Shown: piece by piece, positions 45,401-55,821 of the stretch | Numbering within the stretch: position 1 is the stretch's first letter | Layout: every line of letters starts with the position of its first letter | Origin: Oceanococcus sp. | GTDB lineage: Bacteria > Pseudomonadota > Gammaproteobacteria > Nevskiales > Oceanococcaceae | Assembly: GCA_030147945.1 (NCBI GenBank) | Contig: JASBUL010000016.1 | Span: forward strand, 1-64,000 | Length of the DNA stretch: 64,000 nt | Direction: 5' to 3' | Made by a program: the position numbers and the translations under genes | The notes under the pieces: model-generated | Told to the model about the DNA's origin: nothing | Databases searched by the model: none | What the model saw: the letters and a program-made list of their open reading frames with translations, nothing else

Positions 45401-45747
45401 ACGACGCGCAAACGACGCCAACCAAGCAGCACGGCGGCAACAAATCGACGAACGGCGAAACCGTCGTCAATCCAGTGGCTTAGACAGCCGACGCCATAGT
45501 GCCGGGCTATTCGCCTGCGCGCAAGCGAAATAAATAATCATCGAAAAATCAGAAACCTAGCTCACACAGCGCAGTCGAATCCTGCAGGTTCACAAAATTT
45601 TCACCTGGATTCATGCACTTGTAGCTACGGCTTGAAACAGGCCATTTTTGCGGCCTATAAAGGGCCACGGATCGGCCCGCCTGCCTCGGCGCAGGGTCGG
45701 GCACAGACGGACCGATCGCAGATCCCGTGAAAGCGGAAGGAGACGAT
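45401..45747. other. Intergenic region without a recognisable gene
   Basis: Between tas and the DUF6763 gene. A hairpin at 45447-45468 (GACGACGG/CCGTCGTC with one bulged A) may end the thiS-tas operon but lacks a T tract. The middle (about 45525-45620) is AT-richer than its surroundings. The promoter at 45632-45661 belongs to the next gene. No open frame with a ribosome site is convincing here. Confidence 0.6.
45632..45661 (+). promoter_or_regulatory. Sigma70 promoter of the DUF6763 gene
   Basis: -35 TTGAAA (45632-45637) and -10 TATAAA (45656-45661) with an 18-base spacer, AT-rich sequence upstream, and an 86-base leader before the ATG at 45748. Confidence 0.6.
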
Positions 45748-46053
45748 ATGATCGGCGTGTTCGAAGGCATCGAGATCGGCAGCTGGTACCGCATCCCCGG
45801 CGGCGCAAGTTTCGAGGTTGTAGCCCTGGATCTGGAATCCGAAAGCATCGAAATTCAGTACTACGACGGCGCCATCGAGGAACTCGATTTTGACAGCTGG
45901 CTGGAACTGGCGGCACAGCCGACCAGCGCCCCCAATGATGCTGCCGGCGCACTCGATCTGAACCGCGGTGACTACGGCGATTTGAGCATGGACTTCGACA
46001 CCAACCAGCCTGGTGACCGTCTCAACCCGCTAGACCAACTGGACTGGCGCTGA
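45748..46053 (+). CDS. DUF6763 family small acidic protein
   Basis: A 101-residue protein of unknown function, conserved in several gammaproteobacteria. The first half is beta-rich (IGSWYRIPGGASFEVVALDLESESIEIQYYDG), then an EELDFDSWLEL segment, and an acidic, disordered tail. No membrane segment. A strong GGAAGGAG site precedes ATG 45748. Long leader and good promoter suggest high expression. It is convergent with ampG. Confidence 0.75.
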   Translation: MIGVFEGIEIGSWYRIPGGASFEVVALDLESESIEIQYYDGAIEELDFDSWLELAAQPTSAPNDAAGALDLNRGDYGDLSMDFDTNQPGDRLNPLDQLDWR

Positions 46054-46054
46054 C

Positions 46055-47392
46055 TCAGGCCTTCTCGTCGCCCTGCGGGCTGACCCGCGGGTGACGGATC
46101 AGGTAGCTGATGATCAGCAAGGCCGGAATCCCCAGCGCCGAGGTGTAAAGGAAAAACGCCGGGTAGCTGAAGCTGTCGACCACCCAGCCCGAGCCCCCAG
46201 CGATCAACTTGCCGGGCAAGGTGAACAGTGACGAGAACAAGGCGTACTGGGTCGCGGTGTAAGCCACGTTGGTCAGACCCGACAAGTACGCGATGAAGGC
46301 TGTGCCGGCAAAGCCACCGGAGAAATTGTCGGCGCTGATGACCATGGTCAAACCGCCGATCCCCGGATCCGGCAGCACCGCCAGCAGGGCAAAGCTCAGA
46401 TTGGTCAGAATCACGAAGATGCCGCCCAGCACCAGTGAGCGCTCCGCCCCGATGCGCGCCACCACCACACCGCCCACGATGGTGCCGAAAATGGTCATCA
46501 GCACGCCGAAGCCTTTGGCCACGGCGGCAATTTCCTTGAGGGTGTAGCCCATATCCAGATAGAACGGATTGGCCATCACACCCATGGTGATGTCGGTCAC
46601 GCGGAACAGACCGATGAAGGCCAGAATGATAATCCCCAGGCGCACCCCGTTGCGGGCAAAGAAATCCACGAAAGGTCCGGCCACAGCGGTGTAGAACCAA
46701 CGCGCTAAGCGCTGCAGGGCGGAACCGTCCGTCGGCTCGTTCAAGGCCGCGCTGGCCTGCGCGGCCGGCTCGCGAATCACCAGGCTGGTCAGCACCCCTA
46801 CGCCCATGCAGGCCGCCATCACCGTGTAAGCCACCATCCAGCTGTATTCCGCCGCCAGGAACAGCGCCCCGGCGCCAGCCACCAGCAAGGCGATGCGGTA
46901 GCCCATCTGATACGCCGCCGCCATAGCACCCTGCTCATCACGCGGGGCCGCCTCGATACGCCAGGCATCGACCGCGATGTCCTGGGTTGCCGAGGAAAAT
47001 GCCACCAGCAGCGCCAGCCACGCCACCGGCTCCAGCGCCACGCCAGGGTCAGATGTGGCCAGACCGAGCAGGCCGGTGGCCACACCGAACTGGGCCAGCA
47101 ACATCCAGCTGCGTCGGCGCCCCAGCCAGCGCGTGAGCAGCGGAATCGGCAGGCGATCCACCACCGGCGCCCAGAACACCTTGATCGAGTAGGTGATGCC
47201 GATCCAGGAGAACAGTCCGATCATGGTGCGCGACACATCCACCTGGGCAAGCCAGGCGGACAGCGTTGCGAAAACCAGCAGGAACGGCAGGCCGGCGGAA
47301 AACCCCAGGCACAACATGGCGAAGATGTGCGGCCGCCGATAGGTGGCCAGGGCCTGGAGCCAGCTGCGCCGCGGCGCGGCCTCAGTCGTCAT
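46055..47392 (-). CDS. ampG: AmpG-type muropeptide permease (MFS)
   Basis: Twelve-helix inner-membrane transporter of 445 residues, which imports anhydro-muropeptides for cell-wall recycling. Signature stretches are LCLGFSAGLPFLLVFATLSAWL, GIPYSIKVFWAP-like ITYSIKVFWAPVVDR, and DIAVDAWRIE. It overlaps the exonuclease gene (stop at 47382), so the two are probably co-transcribed. ATG 47392 is preferred over a TTG two codons earlier. Confidence 0.9.
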   Translation of the reverse strand: MTTEAAPRRSWLQALATYRRPHIFAMLCLGFSAGLPFLLVFATLSAWLAQVDVSRTMIGLFSWIGITYSIKVFWAPVVDRLPIPLLTRWLGRRRSWMLLAQFGVATGLLGLATSDPGVALEPVAWLALLVAFSSATQDIAVDAWRIEAAPRDEQGAMAAAYQMGYRIALLVAGAGALFLAAEYSWMVAYTVMAACMGVGVLTSLVIREPAAQASAALNEPTDGSALQRLARWFYTAVAGPFVDFFARNGVRLGIIILAFIGLFRVTDITMGVMANPFYLDMGYTLKEIAAVAKGFGVLMTIFGTIVGGVVVARIGAERSLVLGGIFVILTNLSFALLAVLPDPGIGGLTMVISADNFSGGFAGTAFIAYLSGLTNVAYTATQYALFSSLFTLPGKLIAGGSGWVVDSFSYPAFFLYTSALGIPALLIISYLIRHPRVSPQGDEKA

Positions 47393-48161
47393 AGTCAACG
47401 ATCAGCGGGGCGTGATCAGAGAACTGTTCATCCTTGTAGACCCAGGCGGCCTTGATCGCATCTTTGTAATGCGGCGTGGCCAGCTGGTAGTCGATACGCC
47501 AACCGACGTTGTTCTCGCGTGCGCGCCCACGGTTGGACCACCAGGTGTAGGCCTCACCCTCTGCCTCAGGATGCAGCTCCCGGAACGTGTCCAGCCAGCC
47601 CTGCTCGTCCTTGACTCGGGTCATCCAGGCGCGCTCTTCGGGCAGAAACCCGGAGTTCTTCTGATTGGACTTCCAGTTCTTGAGGTCGCGCTCGGTCTGG
47701 GCAATATTCCAGTCACCACACAGGATGAAGCGACGCCCACTGTCGAGACAGGCCTGCAGGTAGGGGTAGTAGAGGTCGAGAAAGCGGAACTTGGCCTGCT
47801 GACGCTCATCGCCAGACGAGCCTGAGGGCAGGTACAGCGAGGCGACCGACAGATCACCGTAACGCGCCTCAAGATAGCGCCCCTCGACATCAAACTCCTC
47901 AAAGCCCAGCCCGCGCACCCACTCGTCGGGCTCGCGTCGGCTGTAGACCGCCACGCCGCTGTAGCCCTTCTTGCTGGTCGCGTCCTCGTAGGCGCAGTGG
48001 TAACCGGCGGGGTAGTACAGCTCGTCATCTTTGAGCTGATGCTCCTGCGCCTTGGTTTCCTGAATGCACACGACATCCGCATCCTGTTGCGGTAACCAGT
48101 CGAAAAAGCCCTTACGGCCGGCAGAACGAATGCCATTGGCATTCAGGCTGATGATGCGCAT
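47382..48161 (-). CDS. xth: Exodeoxyribonuclease III (at the crc locus)
   Basis: AP endonuclease and 3'-5' exonuclease of 259 residues. All catalytic residues of the family are present: E35 (IQETKAQ), D150 and N152 (CGDWNIAQ), D224 (WRIDYQL), and D249/H250 (SDHAPLIV). In Pseudomonas the gene next to pyrE is crc, an exonuclease III relative that has lost these residues; this protein shares Crc-like stretches (ERDLKNW, GWRIDYQL, HAPLIVDYD) but keeps the active site. ATG 48161 is chosen; a TTG lies two codons upstream. Confidence 0.92.
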   Translation of the reverse strand: MRIISLNANGIRSAGRKGFFDWLPQQDADVVCIQETKAQEHQLKDDELYYPAGYHCAYEDATSKKGYSGVAVYSRREPDEWVRGLGFEEFDVEGRYLEARYGDLSVASLYLPSGSSGDERQQAKFRFLDLYYPYLQACLDSGRRFILCGDWNIAQTERDLKNWKSNQKNSGFLPEERAWMTRVKDEQGWLDTFRELHPEAEGEAYTWWSNRGRARENNVGWRIDYQLATPHYKDAIKAAWVYKDEQFSDHAPLIVDYDD

Positions 48162-48220
48162 GATCAAGCGGTTGGCAAATCAGCAGGCATGATACCCATA
48201 CCACCGCTACACTGCCGACC

Positions 48221-49564
48221 ATGCGCATCATTCACTGGTTTCGCCGCGACCTCCGCCTGACCGACAACCCGTCACTGGAATGGGCCTGCCAGCACGCCGA
48301 CGCCCTGTGCCTGGTCTACATCCACGCACCCGACGAAGAATCACCCTGGGCCGCCGGCGCAGCCAGCCGCTGGTGGCTGCACCACGCGCTGCACGCGCTG
48401 AGCGAATCACTGGCTCAACGCGGCCACCGATTGATCATCCGCCACGGCTCAAGCCTGCACGAACTGCAGCAGATCGCGGATGCCTTCAACGCCGATGCGG
48501 TGAGCTGGAACCGCCTCTACGAGCCGGCGATTATCGCCCGCGACCGCGACATTAAAACCCGCCTGAGCGAGGCCGGTTACACCACACGCTCACACAATGC
48601 CGCGCTGCTGCTGGAACCCTGGACCATAGAAACCGGCGCCGGCCGCCCTTACCGGGTGTTCACGCCGTTCTGGAAGGCCGCCAAAAACACCCTGCCCGCT
48701 GAATCCAACATCGCCGAACCGCCAGACAGCTGGCCACCCGGGGCGGACATCGAAGGCCTGAGTATCGACGCGCTGGGCTTGCACCCGCAGCACCCGTGGG
48801 GCGACAAGCTGGCCGCTCACTGGCGGCCCGGCGAGGCCGGCGCGCTCGACCAGCTCGATCACTTTGTCGAACACGCAGCTGCCGATTACCCGAGCACGCG
48901 GGATGTGCCCGCCGTCGCCGGCACCTCACGCCTGTCGCCACATCTGCATTTCGGTGAAATCGGTCCGCGCCAGATTCGCGCCGCACTCTTCGGCCCCGAC
49001 GCACCGGCAGCCGAAAAATATCTCGCTGAGCTGGGCTGGCGCGAATTCGCCCATCATTTGCTGTATCACTTTGCCGATACCCCGCAACGCGAATTCAACC
49101 CCAAATTCCAGGCGTTTGAATGGCGCAGCGGCGAGGCGGCAGAAGCAGACCTGAAAGCCTGGCAGCGCGGCCAGACCGGCATCGAGCTGGTCGATGCCGG
49201 CATGCGCGAGCTGTGGGCCACCGGCTGGATGCACAACCGGGTGCGCATGATCGTGGGCAGTCTGCTGACCAAGAACCTTGGCATAGACTGGCGCGCCGGC
49301 GCGGCCTGGTTCTGGGACACGCTGGTCGATGCCGATCTGGCCAACAACACGCTGGGCTGGCAATGGATTGCCGGCTGCGGGGCTGACGCCGCCCCCTACT
49401 TCCGCATATTCAACCCGGACACCCAGGCCGAACGTTTCGACCCCGACCGGCGCTACCGAGATCGCTGGCTGCAGGATCCGGCACCACCGCCAATCGTTGA
49501 CCTCAAAACCTCCCGCAAAGCAGCGCTTGAACGTTATGACGCCGTCAAACAGAGCGATACCTGA
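48221..49564 (+). CDS. phrB: Deoxyribodipyrimidine photo-lyase
   Basis: Blue-light FAD enzyme that splits cyclobutane pyrimidine dimers, 447 residues. The antenna-binding N-terminal domain starts IHWFRRDLRLTDNPSL. The FAD domain has TSRLSPHLHFGEIGPRQI, ELGWREFAHHLLYH, and the core WATGWMHNRVRMIVGSLLTKNLGIDW followed by WQWIAGCGADAAPYFRIFNP with the electron-transfer Trp residues. Divergent from the exonuclease gene, making a small DNA-repair pair, and upstream of pyrE. Confidence 0.95.
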   Translation: MRIIHWFRRDLRLTDNPSLEWACQHADALCLVYIHAPDEESPWAAGAASRWWLHHALHALSESLAQRGHRLIIRHGSSLHELQQIADAFNADAVSWNRLYEPAIIARDRDIKTRLSEAGYTTRSHNAALLLEPWTIETGAGRPYRVFTPFWKAAKNTLPAESNIAEPPDSWPPGADIEGLSIDALGLHPQHPWGDKLAAHWRPGEAGALDQLDHFVEHAAADYPSTRDVPAVAGTSRLSPHLHFGEIGPRQIRAALFGPDAPAAEKYLAELGWREFAHHLLYHFADTPQREFNPKFQAFEWRSGEAAEADLKAWQRGQTGIELVDAGMRELWATGWMHNRVRMIVGSLLTKNLGIDWRAGAAWFWDTLVDADLANNTLGWQWIAGCGADAAPYFRIFNPDTQAERFDPDRRYRDRWLQDPAPPPIVDLKTSRKAALERYDAVKQSDT

Positions 49565-49614
49565 GTTGGCGACCGGCACGGATTTGAGTACTGTCCGCGG
49601 CCTTGCCTGCTTCA

Positions 49615-50259
49615 ATGACTGACATGCTCGACTATCAAACCCGCTTTCTTGAACTCGCCGAACATTGCGGCGTGCTGCGATTTGGTGATTTCACCCTGAA
49701 ATCCGGTCGCCAGAGTCCGTATTTCTTCAACCTGGGCAACATCAGTTCCGGCGCCTCGATGCGCGCTCTGGCGGCGGCCTACGCCGACGCCATCATTTCA
49801 GCGGAGATCGAGTTCGACATGCTGTTCGGCCCGGCCTACAAGGGCATACCGCTGGTTACCGCGGTGGCGCTTGCGCTGGCTGAGCGTGGCCATGACTACC
49901 CGTTCGCCTTCAACCGCAAGGAAGCCAAGGATCATGGAGAGGGCGGCAACATTGTCGGGGCACCGCTGAACGGCCGCGTTCTGATCCTCGACGACGTGCT
50001 GACAGCCGGTACGGCCGCACGCGAGGCCATCAGCCTGATTCGTGCAGCGGGTGCGCAGCCGGTCGCCGCTATGCTGGCCTTCGATCGCCAGGAAAAAGGC
50101 CAGGGTGAATGCTCGGCAACCCAGGAGCTGGCTGAGGAACAGAGCCTCAGCGTGCATGCTCTGGTCGGCCTGTCCGACCTGGAGGCGTGGCTGCGGACCA
50201 GCGGCGACGCAAGCCGGCATGCTCAGATCGCGGCATACCGGTCACGCTTCGGGGTTTAA
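49615..50259 (+). CDS. pyrE: Orotate phosphoribosyltransferase
   Basis: Makes OMP from orotate and PRPP in pyrimidine synthesis. A 214-residue type I PRTase with the PRPP motif VLILDDVLTAGTA and the orotate-binding FTLKSGRQSPYFFNLG. FGPAYKGIP is also conserved. ATG 49615 is favoured; a TTG at 49603 and an ATG at 49624 are alternatives. The GDASRHAQIAAYRSRFGV end is typical for gammaproteobacteria. Confidence 0.95.
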   Translation: MTDMLDYQTRFLELAEHCGVLRFGDFTLKSGRQSPYFFNLGNISSGASMRALAAAYADAIISAEIEFDMLFGPAYKGIPLVTAVALALAERGHDYPFAFNRKEAKDHGEGGNIVGAPLNGRVLILDDVLTAGTAAREAISLIRAAGAQPVAAMLAFDRQEKGQGECSATQELAEEQSLSVHALVGLSDLEAWLRTSGDASRHAQIAAYRSRFGV

Positions 50260-50401
50260 GTCCGGGGCGCGGAACGGGGCTATTTTGTTATTCCATTTTG
50301 AACACAAACTCGCCCTTTATATTCCGATACGATAATTTGCGCACCGTCGTAAACCCACGGAGTGCGCGCACCCACCGCACGCTCCAAGCGCTGGAAGCCT
50401 C

Positions 50402-51169
50402 ATGAATGCCACCGCCGAAGCCGTGACCTCGCAATCGCAAAACGATGCCGTCGAGCTGAATCAAGTGCTCGACCCGGCACCACCGAGCCCGGCCAATGGC
50501 GCTGGACTGGACGCCGATGCGATCGCCGCGCTCAATGCGCGCTACCAGCCGCTCGATTTCGAGCAGCGGCTGCGCCAGCTGTATGAGGACTTCCCGACCG
50601 ACAAGGTGTTGGTCACGTCGTCCTTCGCCGCCACGTCGGCGTACTTTTTGCACATCATCAAGAGCATCAACGCGCAACAGCGTATCGCCTTCATCGACAC
50701 AGGCTTCCATTTCCGGGAAACCCTGCTGTACAAGGAATACCTGACCAAGCTGCTGGACCTGGATGTGTTCAGCCTGCGCGCGGAAGACTGGAAACACGAG
50801 TTCACCGTCAACGATCAGACCTGGGACAAGAACCCGGATTTCTGCTGCTCGATCAACAAGGTTGAACCGCTGGAAGCGGTCAAACCGGATTACCACGTGT
50901 GGATCTCCAGCCTGATGGGCTGGCAAACCGACGATCGCGCCCAGATGGACGTGTTCGAGGAACGCCGCGGCATCATCAAGTTCAACCCGATGATCGACGT
51001 CAGCAAAGAAGAACGCGACGCCTACATCAGCGAGCACAAGCTGCCGTTTCATCCGTTGGTGGCACATGGCTTTTCGTCGATCGGCTGCACCCACTGCACG
51101 GTCAAGGGCGAAGGCCGCTCGGGGCGCTGGGCGGGCAAGCCCAAGACTGAGTGCGGCCTGCACCTGTAA
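50402..51169 (+). CDS. cysH: Assimilatory adenylyl-sulfate (APS) reductase, CysH family
   Basis: Reduces activated sulfate to sulfite with thioredoxin. The 255-residue protein has the cluster-binding pairs C148-C149 (FCCSINKV) and C229-xx-C232 (GCTHCTVKGEG), which mark the 4Fe-4S APS-reductase type. The catalytic C251 is in the ECGLHL tail. E. coli PAPS reductase lacks the cluster cysteines. The 140-base region upstream is AT-rich with TTATTCC and TATATTCC elements that may be CysB-type sites; that is inference. Confidence 0.93.
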   Translation: MNATAEAVTSQSQNDAVELNQVLDPAPPSPANGAGLDADAIAALNARYQPLDFEQRLRQLYEDFPTDKVLVTSSFAATSAYFLHIIKSINAQQRIAFIDTGFHFRETLLYKEYLTKLLDLDVFSLRAEDWKHEFTVNDQTWDKNPDFCCSINKVEPLEAVKPDYHVWISSLMGWQTDDRAQMDVFEERRGIIKFNPMIDVSKEERDAYISEHKLPFHPLVAHGFSSIGCTHCTVKGEGRSGRWAGKPKTECGLHL

Positions 51170-51249
51170 GCCGTCGCGACGCCTGCGCCGTCAACGAAAA
51201 ATGACCCAGCTACGTTATGCTGTTGGTCACTTCAGGACGGATTGAGCAG

Positions 51250-51861
51250 ATGCGCGCTTTATTGCTGATTCTGGCCGTTGCCACGGCCACCACGGCATAT
51301 GCCAAAACCTATCGCTGGGTCGATGAGAACGGGCGGGTGCACTACGGGGACCGCATTCCCGCCAAGTATGCCCAGCAGCAGGTTCAGACCCTGAACCAGC
51401 GCGGCGTTGTGGTGGACGAGAAAAATGCGCCGAAGACGGCCGAAGAGCTGGCCGCCGAACAAGCGCAACGCGAAGCCGACGCAGAGGCCAAACGCAGACA
51501 GGAAGAGCAGAACCGTTACGATCAGTTTCTGCTCAGCACCTACTCGACCCAGGACCAGATCCTGCAACGTCGCGATGACCAATTGGCCATCCTGGATTCA
51601 CGCATCGCCTCGGGCGAGAAATCGGTCAGCGAGAGCAAGGCCACGCTGAGTTCGCTCAAATCGCGTGAAGACACGCTCAAGAGCCGGGACAAGGCCGTTC
51701 CACAAAAACTGCAAAAGCAGATTCTGGAGTTCGAAACCGTGGTGCGCAGCAGCGAAGCGGCCCTGGACGCCATGCGCGAGGAACGCGAGAAGGTCTACAA
51801 CGAGTTCGAACGCGACCTCAACCGCTTCATCCAGCTGAAATCCGCATCACGCTTGTACTGA
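51250..51861 (+). CDS. DUF4124 domain-containing exported coiled-coil protein
   Basis: A 203-residue periplasmic protein. A signal peptide (LLLILAVATATTAYA) is followed directly by the DUF4124 module KTYRWVDENGRVHYGDRIP. From residue 65 onward it is a long charged helix (AEELAAEQAQREADAEAKRRQEEQ, then repeats of SREDTLKSRD type) expected to form a coiled coil. Function is unknown. It is convergent with argB, with a hairpin between them. Confidence 0.82.
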   Translation: MRALLLILAVATATTAYAKTYRWVDENGRVHYGDRIPAKYAQQQVQTLNQRGVVVDEKNAPKTAEELAAEQAQREADAEAKRRQEEQNRYDQFLLSTYSTQDQILQRRDDQLAILDSRIASGEKSVSESKATLSSLKSREDTLKSRDKAVPQKLQKQILEFETVVRSSEAALDAMREEREKVYNEFERDLNRFIQLKSASRLY

Positions 51862-53208
<1,347 letters not shown>

Positions 53209-53245
53209 GCAAGTCGGCGCGAAGGCGCCCATTGAAGAAAGGAAA

Positions 53246-54451
53246 TTACGGGGCCACGGCGCCCGCGTGTTCGTCACCCGTGGCGTAGCGGGTAGCAATC
53301 AGATCAACCAGCTCGCCGGCCAGCGCGCGCTTGTGGCGCGGCCCCAGCTGCTGCTGCCCACCCGGCCAGAACACCAGCAGAGCGTTTTCATCGACATCAA
53401 AACCCTGCCCCGGACCCACCTCATTGGCGCAGATCATGTCCAGGTTCTTGCGCTGCATCTTGTCACGCGCATAGCGCTCAAGCTCACGGGTCTCGGCAGC
53501 GAAGCCGACCGTAAACAGATGCGTTTCACGGCGCGAAAGCTCGCCCAGGATGTCCGGCGTCTTTTCCAGCTCCAGCGCAATTGAGTCGCTGGACTTCTTG
53601 ATCTTGTCATCCTGCACGGCACGCGGGCGGTAGTCCGCCACCGCAGCCGTGGCGATGAATATCTGCGCCTTGCCAACACATTCGTTGGCCTTGTCCAGCA
53701 TCTGCTGGGCCGACTCCACGTTGTAACGGCGCACGCCGATCGGGGTCGGCAGATTGACCGGCCCGGCAATCAGCTCGACCTGGGCGCCCGCCGCCTGACA
53801 CGCCGCGGCCAGGGCAAAACCCATTTTTCCGGACGAGCGGTTGGTCAGAAAACGTACCGGGTCCAACGCCTCGCGGGTCGGCCCGGCGGTGATCAGAACA
53901 CGCAGACCCGCGAGCACGCCATCCGGCTTCTCATCGGTGATCATGTCAGCCAGCTCCAGTGGCTCCAGCATGCGCCCGGGGCCGATATCACCACAGGCCT
54001 GATCACCCTCACCCGGGCCCAGAATCTCGATCCCGCGCTCACGCAGGGTGGCCACATTGGCCTGCACGGCCGGGGCTTGCCACATTTGCTGATTCATCGC
54101 CGGGGCCAGGGAAATCGGCGCAGCCGAAGCCAGACATACGGTGGTCAGCAGGTCATCCGCCATGCCCGCGGTCAGCCGCGCAATCAGATCCGCCGACGCG
54201 GGCGCAATCAGAATGCGGTCAGCCCAGCGAGCCAGTTCGATGTGCCCCATCGCCGCCTCGGCAGCGCTGTCTAATAAGGAGGTTCGAACCTCACGTCCGG
54301 ACAACGCCTGAAAGGTCAGCGGTGTCACAAACTCCTGGGCAGCGCGCGTCATCACCACCTGCACATCGCAGCCACGCTCACGCAGGCGGCGCACCAGGTC
54401 GGCACTCTTGTAGGCGGCTATCCCGCCGCTGACGCCGAGCAAAACGTTCAT
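53246..54451 (-). CDS. coaBC: Bifunctional phosphopantothenoylcysteine decarboxylase/synthetase CoaBC
   Basis: Two consecutive steps of coenzyme A synthesis. The N-terminal flavoprotein CoaC domain has [18 protein letters not shown] and the PAMNQQMW substrate clamp. The C-terminal CoaB domain has [25 protein letters not shown] and the ..TAAVADYRP stretch. A 401-residue full-length fusion. It is divergent from radC, with 76 bases between them, and leads the coaBC-dut-argB operon. Confidence 0.96.
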   Translation of the reverse strand: MNVLLGVSGGIAAYKSADLVRRLRERGCDVQVVMTRAAQEFVTPLTFQALSGREVRTSLLDSAAEAAMGHIELARWADRILIAPASADLIARLTAGMADDLLTTVCLASAAPISLAPAMNQQMWQAPAVQANVATLRERGIEILGPGEGDQACGDIGPGRMLEPLELADMITDEKPDGVLAGLRVLITAGPTREALDPVRFLTNRSSGKMGFALAAACQAAGAQVELIAGPVNLPTPIGVRRYNVESAQQMLDKANECVGKAQIFIATAAVADYRPRAVQDDKIKKSSDSIALELEKTPDILGELSRRETHLFTVGFAAETRELERYARDKMQRKNLDMICANEVGPGQGFDVDENALLVFWPGGQQQLGPRHKRALAGELVDLIATRYATGDEHAGAVAP

Positions 54452-54527
54452 CGGGTGTCCGGAAATCCTCTAAACCTGCGTAGATTCTACCGGGATTCGA
54501 GAACAGGGCCGTAAAGGCGCCACGAGC

Positions 54528-55202
54528 ATGCCGATCAATCATTGGCCGGACACCGAAAGACCGCGCGAGAAACTGTTGCTGCGCGGCGCGGATGCACTCA
54601 GCGATGCCGAACTGCTGGCGATCTTCCTGCGCACCGGGCTGCCCGGCAAATCGGCGGTGGATCTGGCCCGCGAGTTGCTGCAGCGCTTCGGCGGCCTGCG
54701 CGCCTTGCTCGGTGCGGAGCAGGCCGAGTTCTGCGCCCAGCCGGGCCTCGGCCCGGCCAAATACGCCCAGCTTCAAGCGGTTCTGGCCATGGCCACCCGC
54801 GAACTCAAAGATGGGCTCAAGCGTGGCCAACCCCTGAGTTCACCCGAACAGGCTACGGCGCTGATCTGCCGGCATCTGCGCCACCGTGCGCATGAAGTCT
54901 TCAGTTGCGTCTGGCTGGACAGCCGACACCGCCTGATCGAACTGCAGGATCTGTTCTTTGGCACCATCAACGGGGCCAGCGTTTATCCGCGCGAGGTGGT
55001 ACGCGCGGCCATGCGGCACAATGCTGCGGCGGTCATACTGGCGCACAACCACCCGTCCGGCGTGGCCGAGCCCAGCACGGCCGACAAGCAGCTCACAACC
55101 CGCCTTTGCGATGCGCTAAGCTTGGTCGATGTTCGCGTGCTGGACCACATTGTGGTCGGCGACGGCGAGAGCGTCAGTTTTGCCAATCGTGGCTTGCTGT
55201 AA
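54528..55202 (+). CDS. radC: RadC family JAMM-domain protein
   Basis: A 224-residue protein with an N-terminal helix-hairpin-helix (about residues 15-75) and a C-terminal JAB/MPN domain with zinc motif HNHPSG...D. Formerly called DNA repair protein, its role is unresolved. The order radC-rpmB-rpmG opposite coaBC matches the common gammaproteobacterial arrangement. The start ATG 54528 gives the typical PRERLL-like [21 protein letters not shown] opening. Confidence 0.93.
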   Translation: MPINHWPDTERPREKLLLRGADALSDAELLAIFLRTGLPGKSAVDLARELLQRFGGLRALLGAEQAEFCAQPGLGPAKYAQLQAVLAMATRELKDGLKRGQPLSSPEQATALICRHLRHRAHEVFSCVWLDSRHRLIELQDLFFGTINGASVYPREVVRAAMRHNAAAVILAHNHPSGVAEPSTADKQLTTRLCDALSLVDVRVLDHIVVGDGESVSFANRGLL

Positions 55203-55257
55203 GGGATTGCGAGGCTTGAGGCACGCCTTGCAGCCACTGCGCGGCACATATTCTGGT

Positions 55258-55285
55258 TGCCCCTCTCTCAGGAAACTGATATAAA
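55258..55285 (+). promoter_or_regulatory. Promoter of rpmB-rpmG
   Basis: -35 TTGCCC (55258-55263) and -10 TATAAA (55280-55285) with a 16-base spacer and a GC-rich discriminator (GCGCGCC), as expected for a ribosomal protein operon under stringent control. Confidence 0.6.
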
Positions 55286-55335
55286 GCGCGCCCTTTTGCG
55301 TCAGACGACGCGTCCGGCTTTTCCAGGAAAGAATC

Positions 55336-55572
55336 ATGTCACGAGTCTGTCAGGTGACGGGCAAAGGCCCCCAAACCGGCAACAACGTATCGCACGCGAA
55401 CCGTAGAACGCGTCGTCGTTTTCTGCCGAATCTGCAAAGCAAGCGTTTCTGGGTGGAGAGCGAAAAGCGCTTTGTCCGCCTGCGCATCTCCCACCAGGGT
55501 CTGCGCATTATTGATAAACGCGGCATCGATACCGTGCTGGCCGAAATGCGCGCCCGCGGCGAGAAGGTATAA
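55336..55572 (+). CDS. rpmB: Large ribosomal subunit protein bL28
   Basis: A 78-residue basic ribosomal protein. [34 protein letters not shown] is the canonical bacterial opening. It has a single cysteine and so lacks the zinc-ribbon form. AGGAAAG precedes the ATG. rpmG follows three bases later. Confidence 0.97.
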   Translation: MSRVCQVTGKGPQTGNNVSHANRRTRRRFLPNLQSKRFWVESEKRFVRLRISHQGLRIIDKRGIDTVLAEMRARGEKV

Positions 55573-55575
55573 ACC

Positions 55576-55743
55576 ATGGCCAAGTCAGCTCGCGAAAAAA
55601 TCAAACTGGTGTCCACCGCTGGCACCGGCTACTACTACACGACCGACAAGAACAAGCGCAATACGCCTGACAAGTTCGTGTTCAAGAAATTCGACCCGGT
55701 GGTTCGCCAGCACGTCGAATTCAAGGAAGCCAAGATCAAGTAA
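55576..55743 (+). CDS. rpmG: Large ribosomal subunit protein bL33
   Basis: A 55-residue ribosomal protein. It opens [19 protein letters not shown] and continues with [13 protein letters not shown]. There are no cysteines, so it is the zinc-independent form. It is translated from the same mRNA as rpmB (three-base gap) and is followed by a terminator 28 bases after the stop. Confidence 0.97.
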   Translation: MAKSAREKIKLVSTAGTGYYYTTDKNKRNTPDKFVFKKFDPVVRQHVEFKEAKIK

Positions 55744-55770
55744 TCCGGCTGCTGTCTGCCGGAATTGAAA

Positions 55771-55795
55771 ATGCCCGCTGATGCGGGCATTTTTG
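55771..55795 (+). terminator. Rho-independent terminator of rpmB-rpmG
   Basis: ATGCCCGC/GCGGGCAT arms with a four-base loop TGAT, followed by TTTTTG. It separates the ribosomal operon from the ABC cluster. Confidence 0.88.
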
Positions 55796-55821
55796 TTGGC
55801 CCCTGTCGACCTGCCCCCTCC

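Noticed and set aside
44051-45421. Long minus-strand open frame opposite tas and the prkB end
   Set aside because: Shadow of the aldo/keto reductase, which has its catalytic residues; no independent signals.
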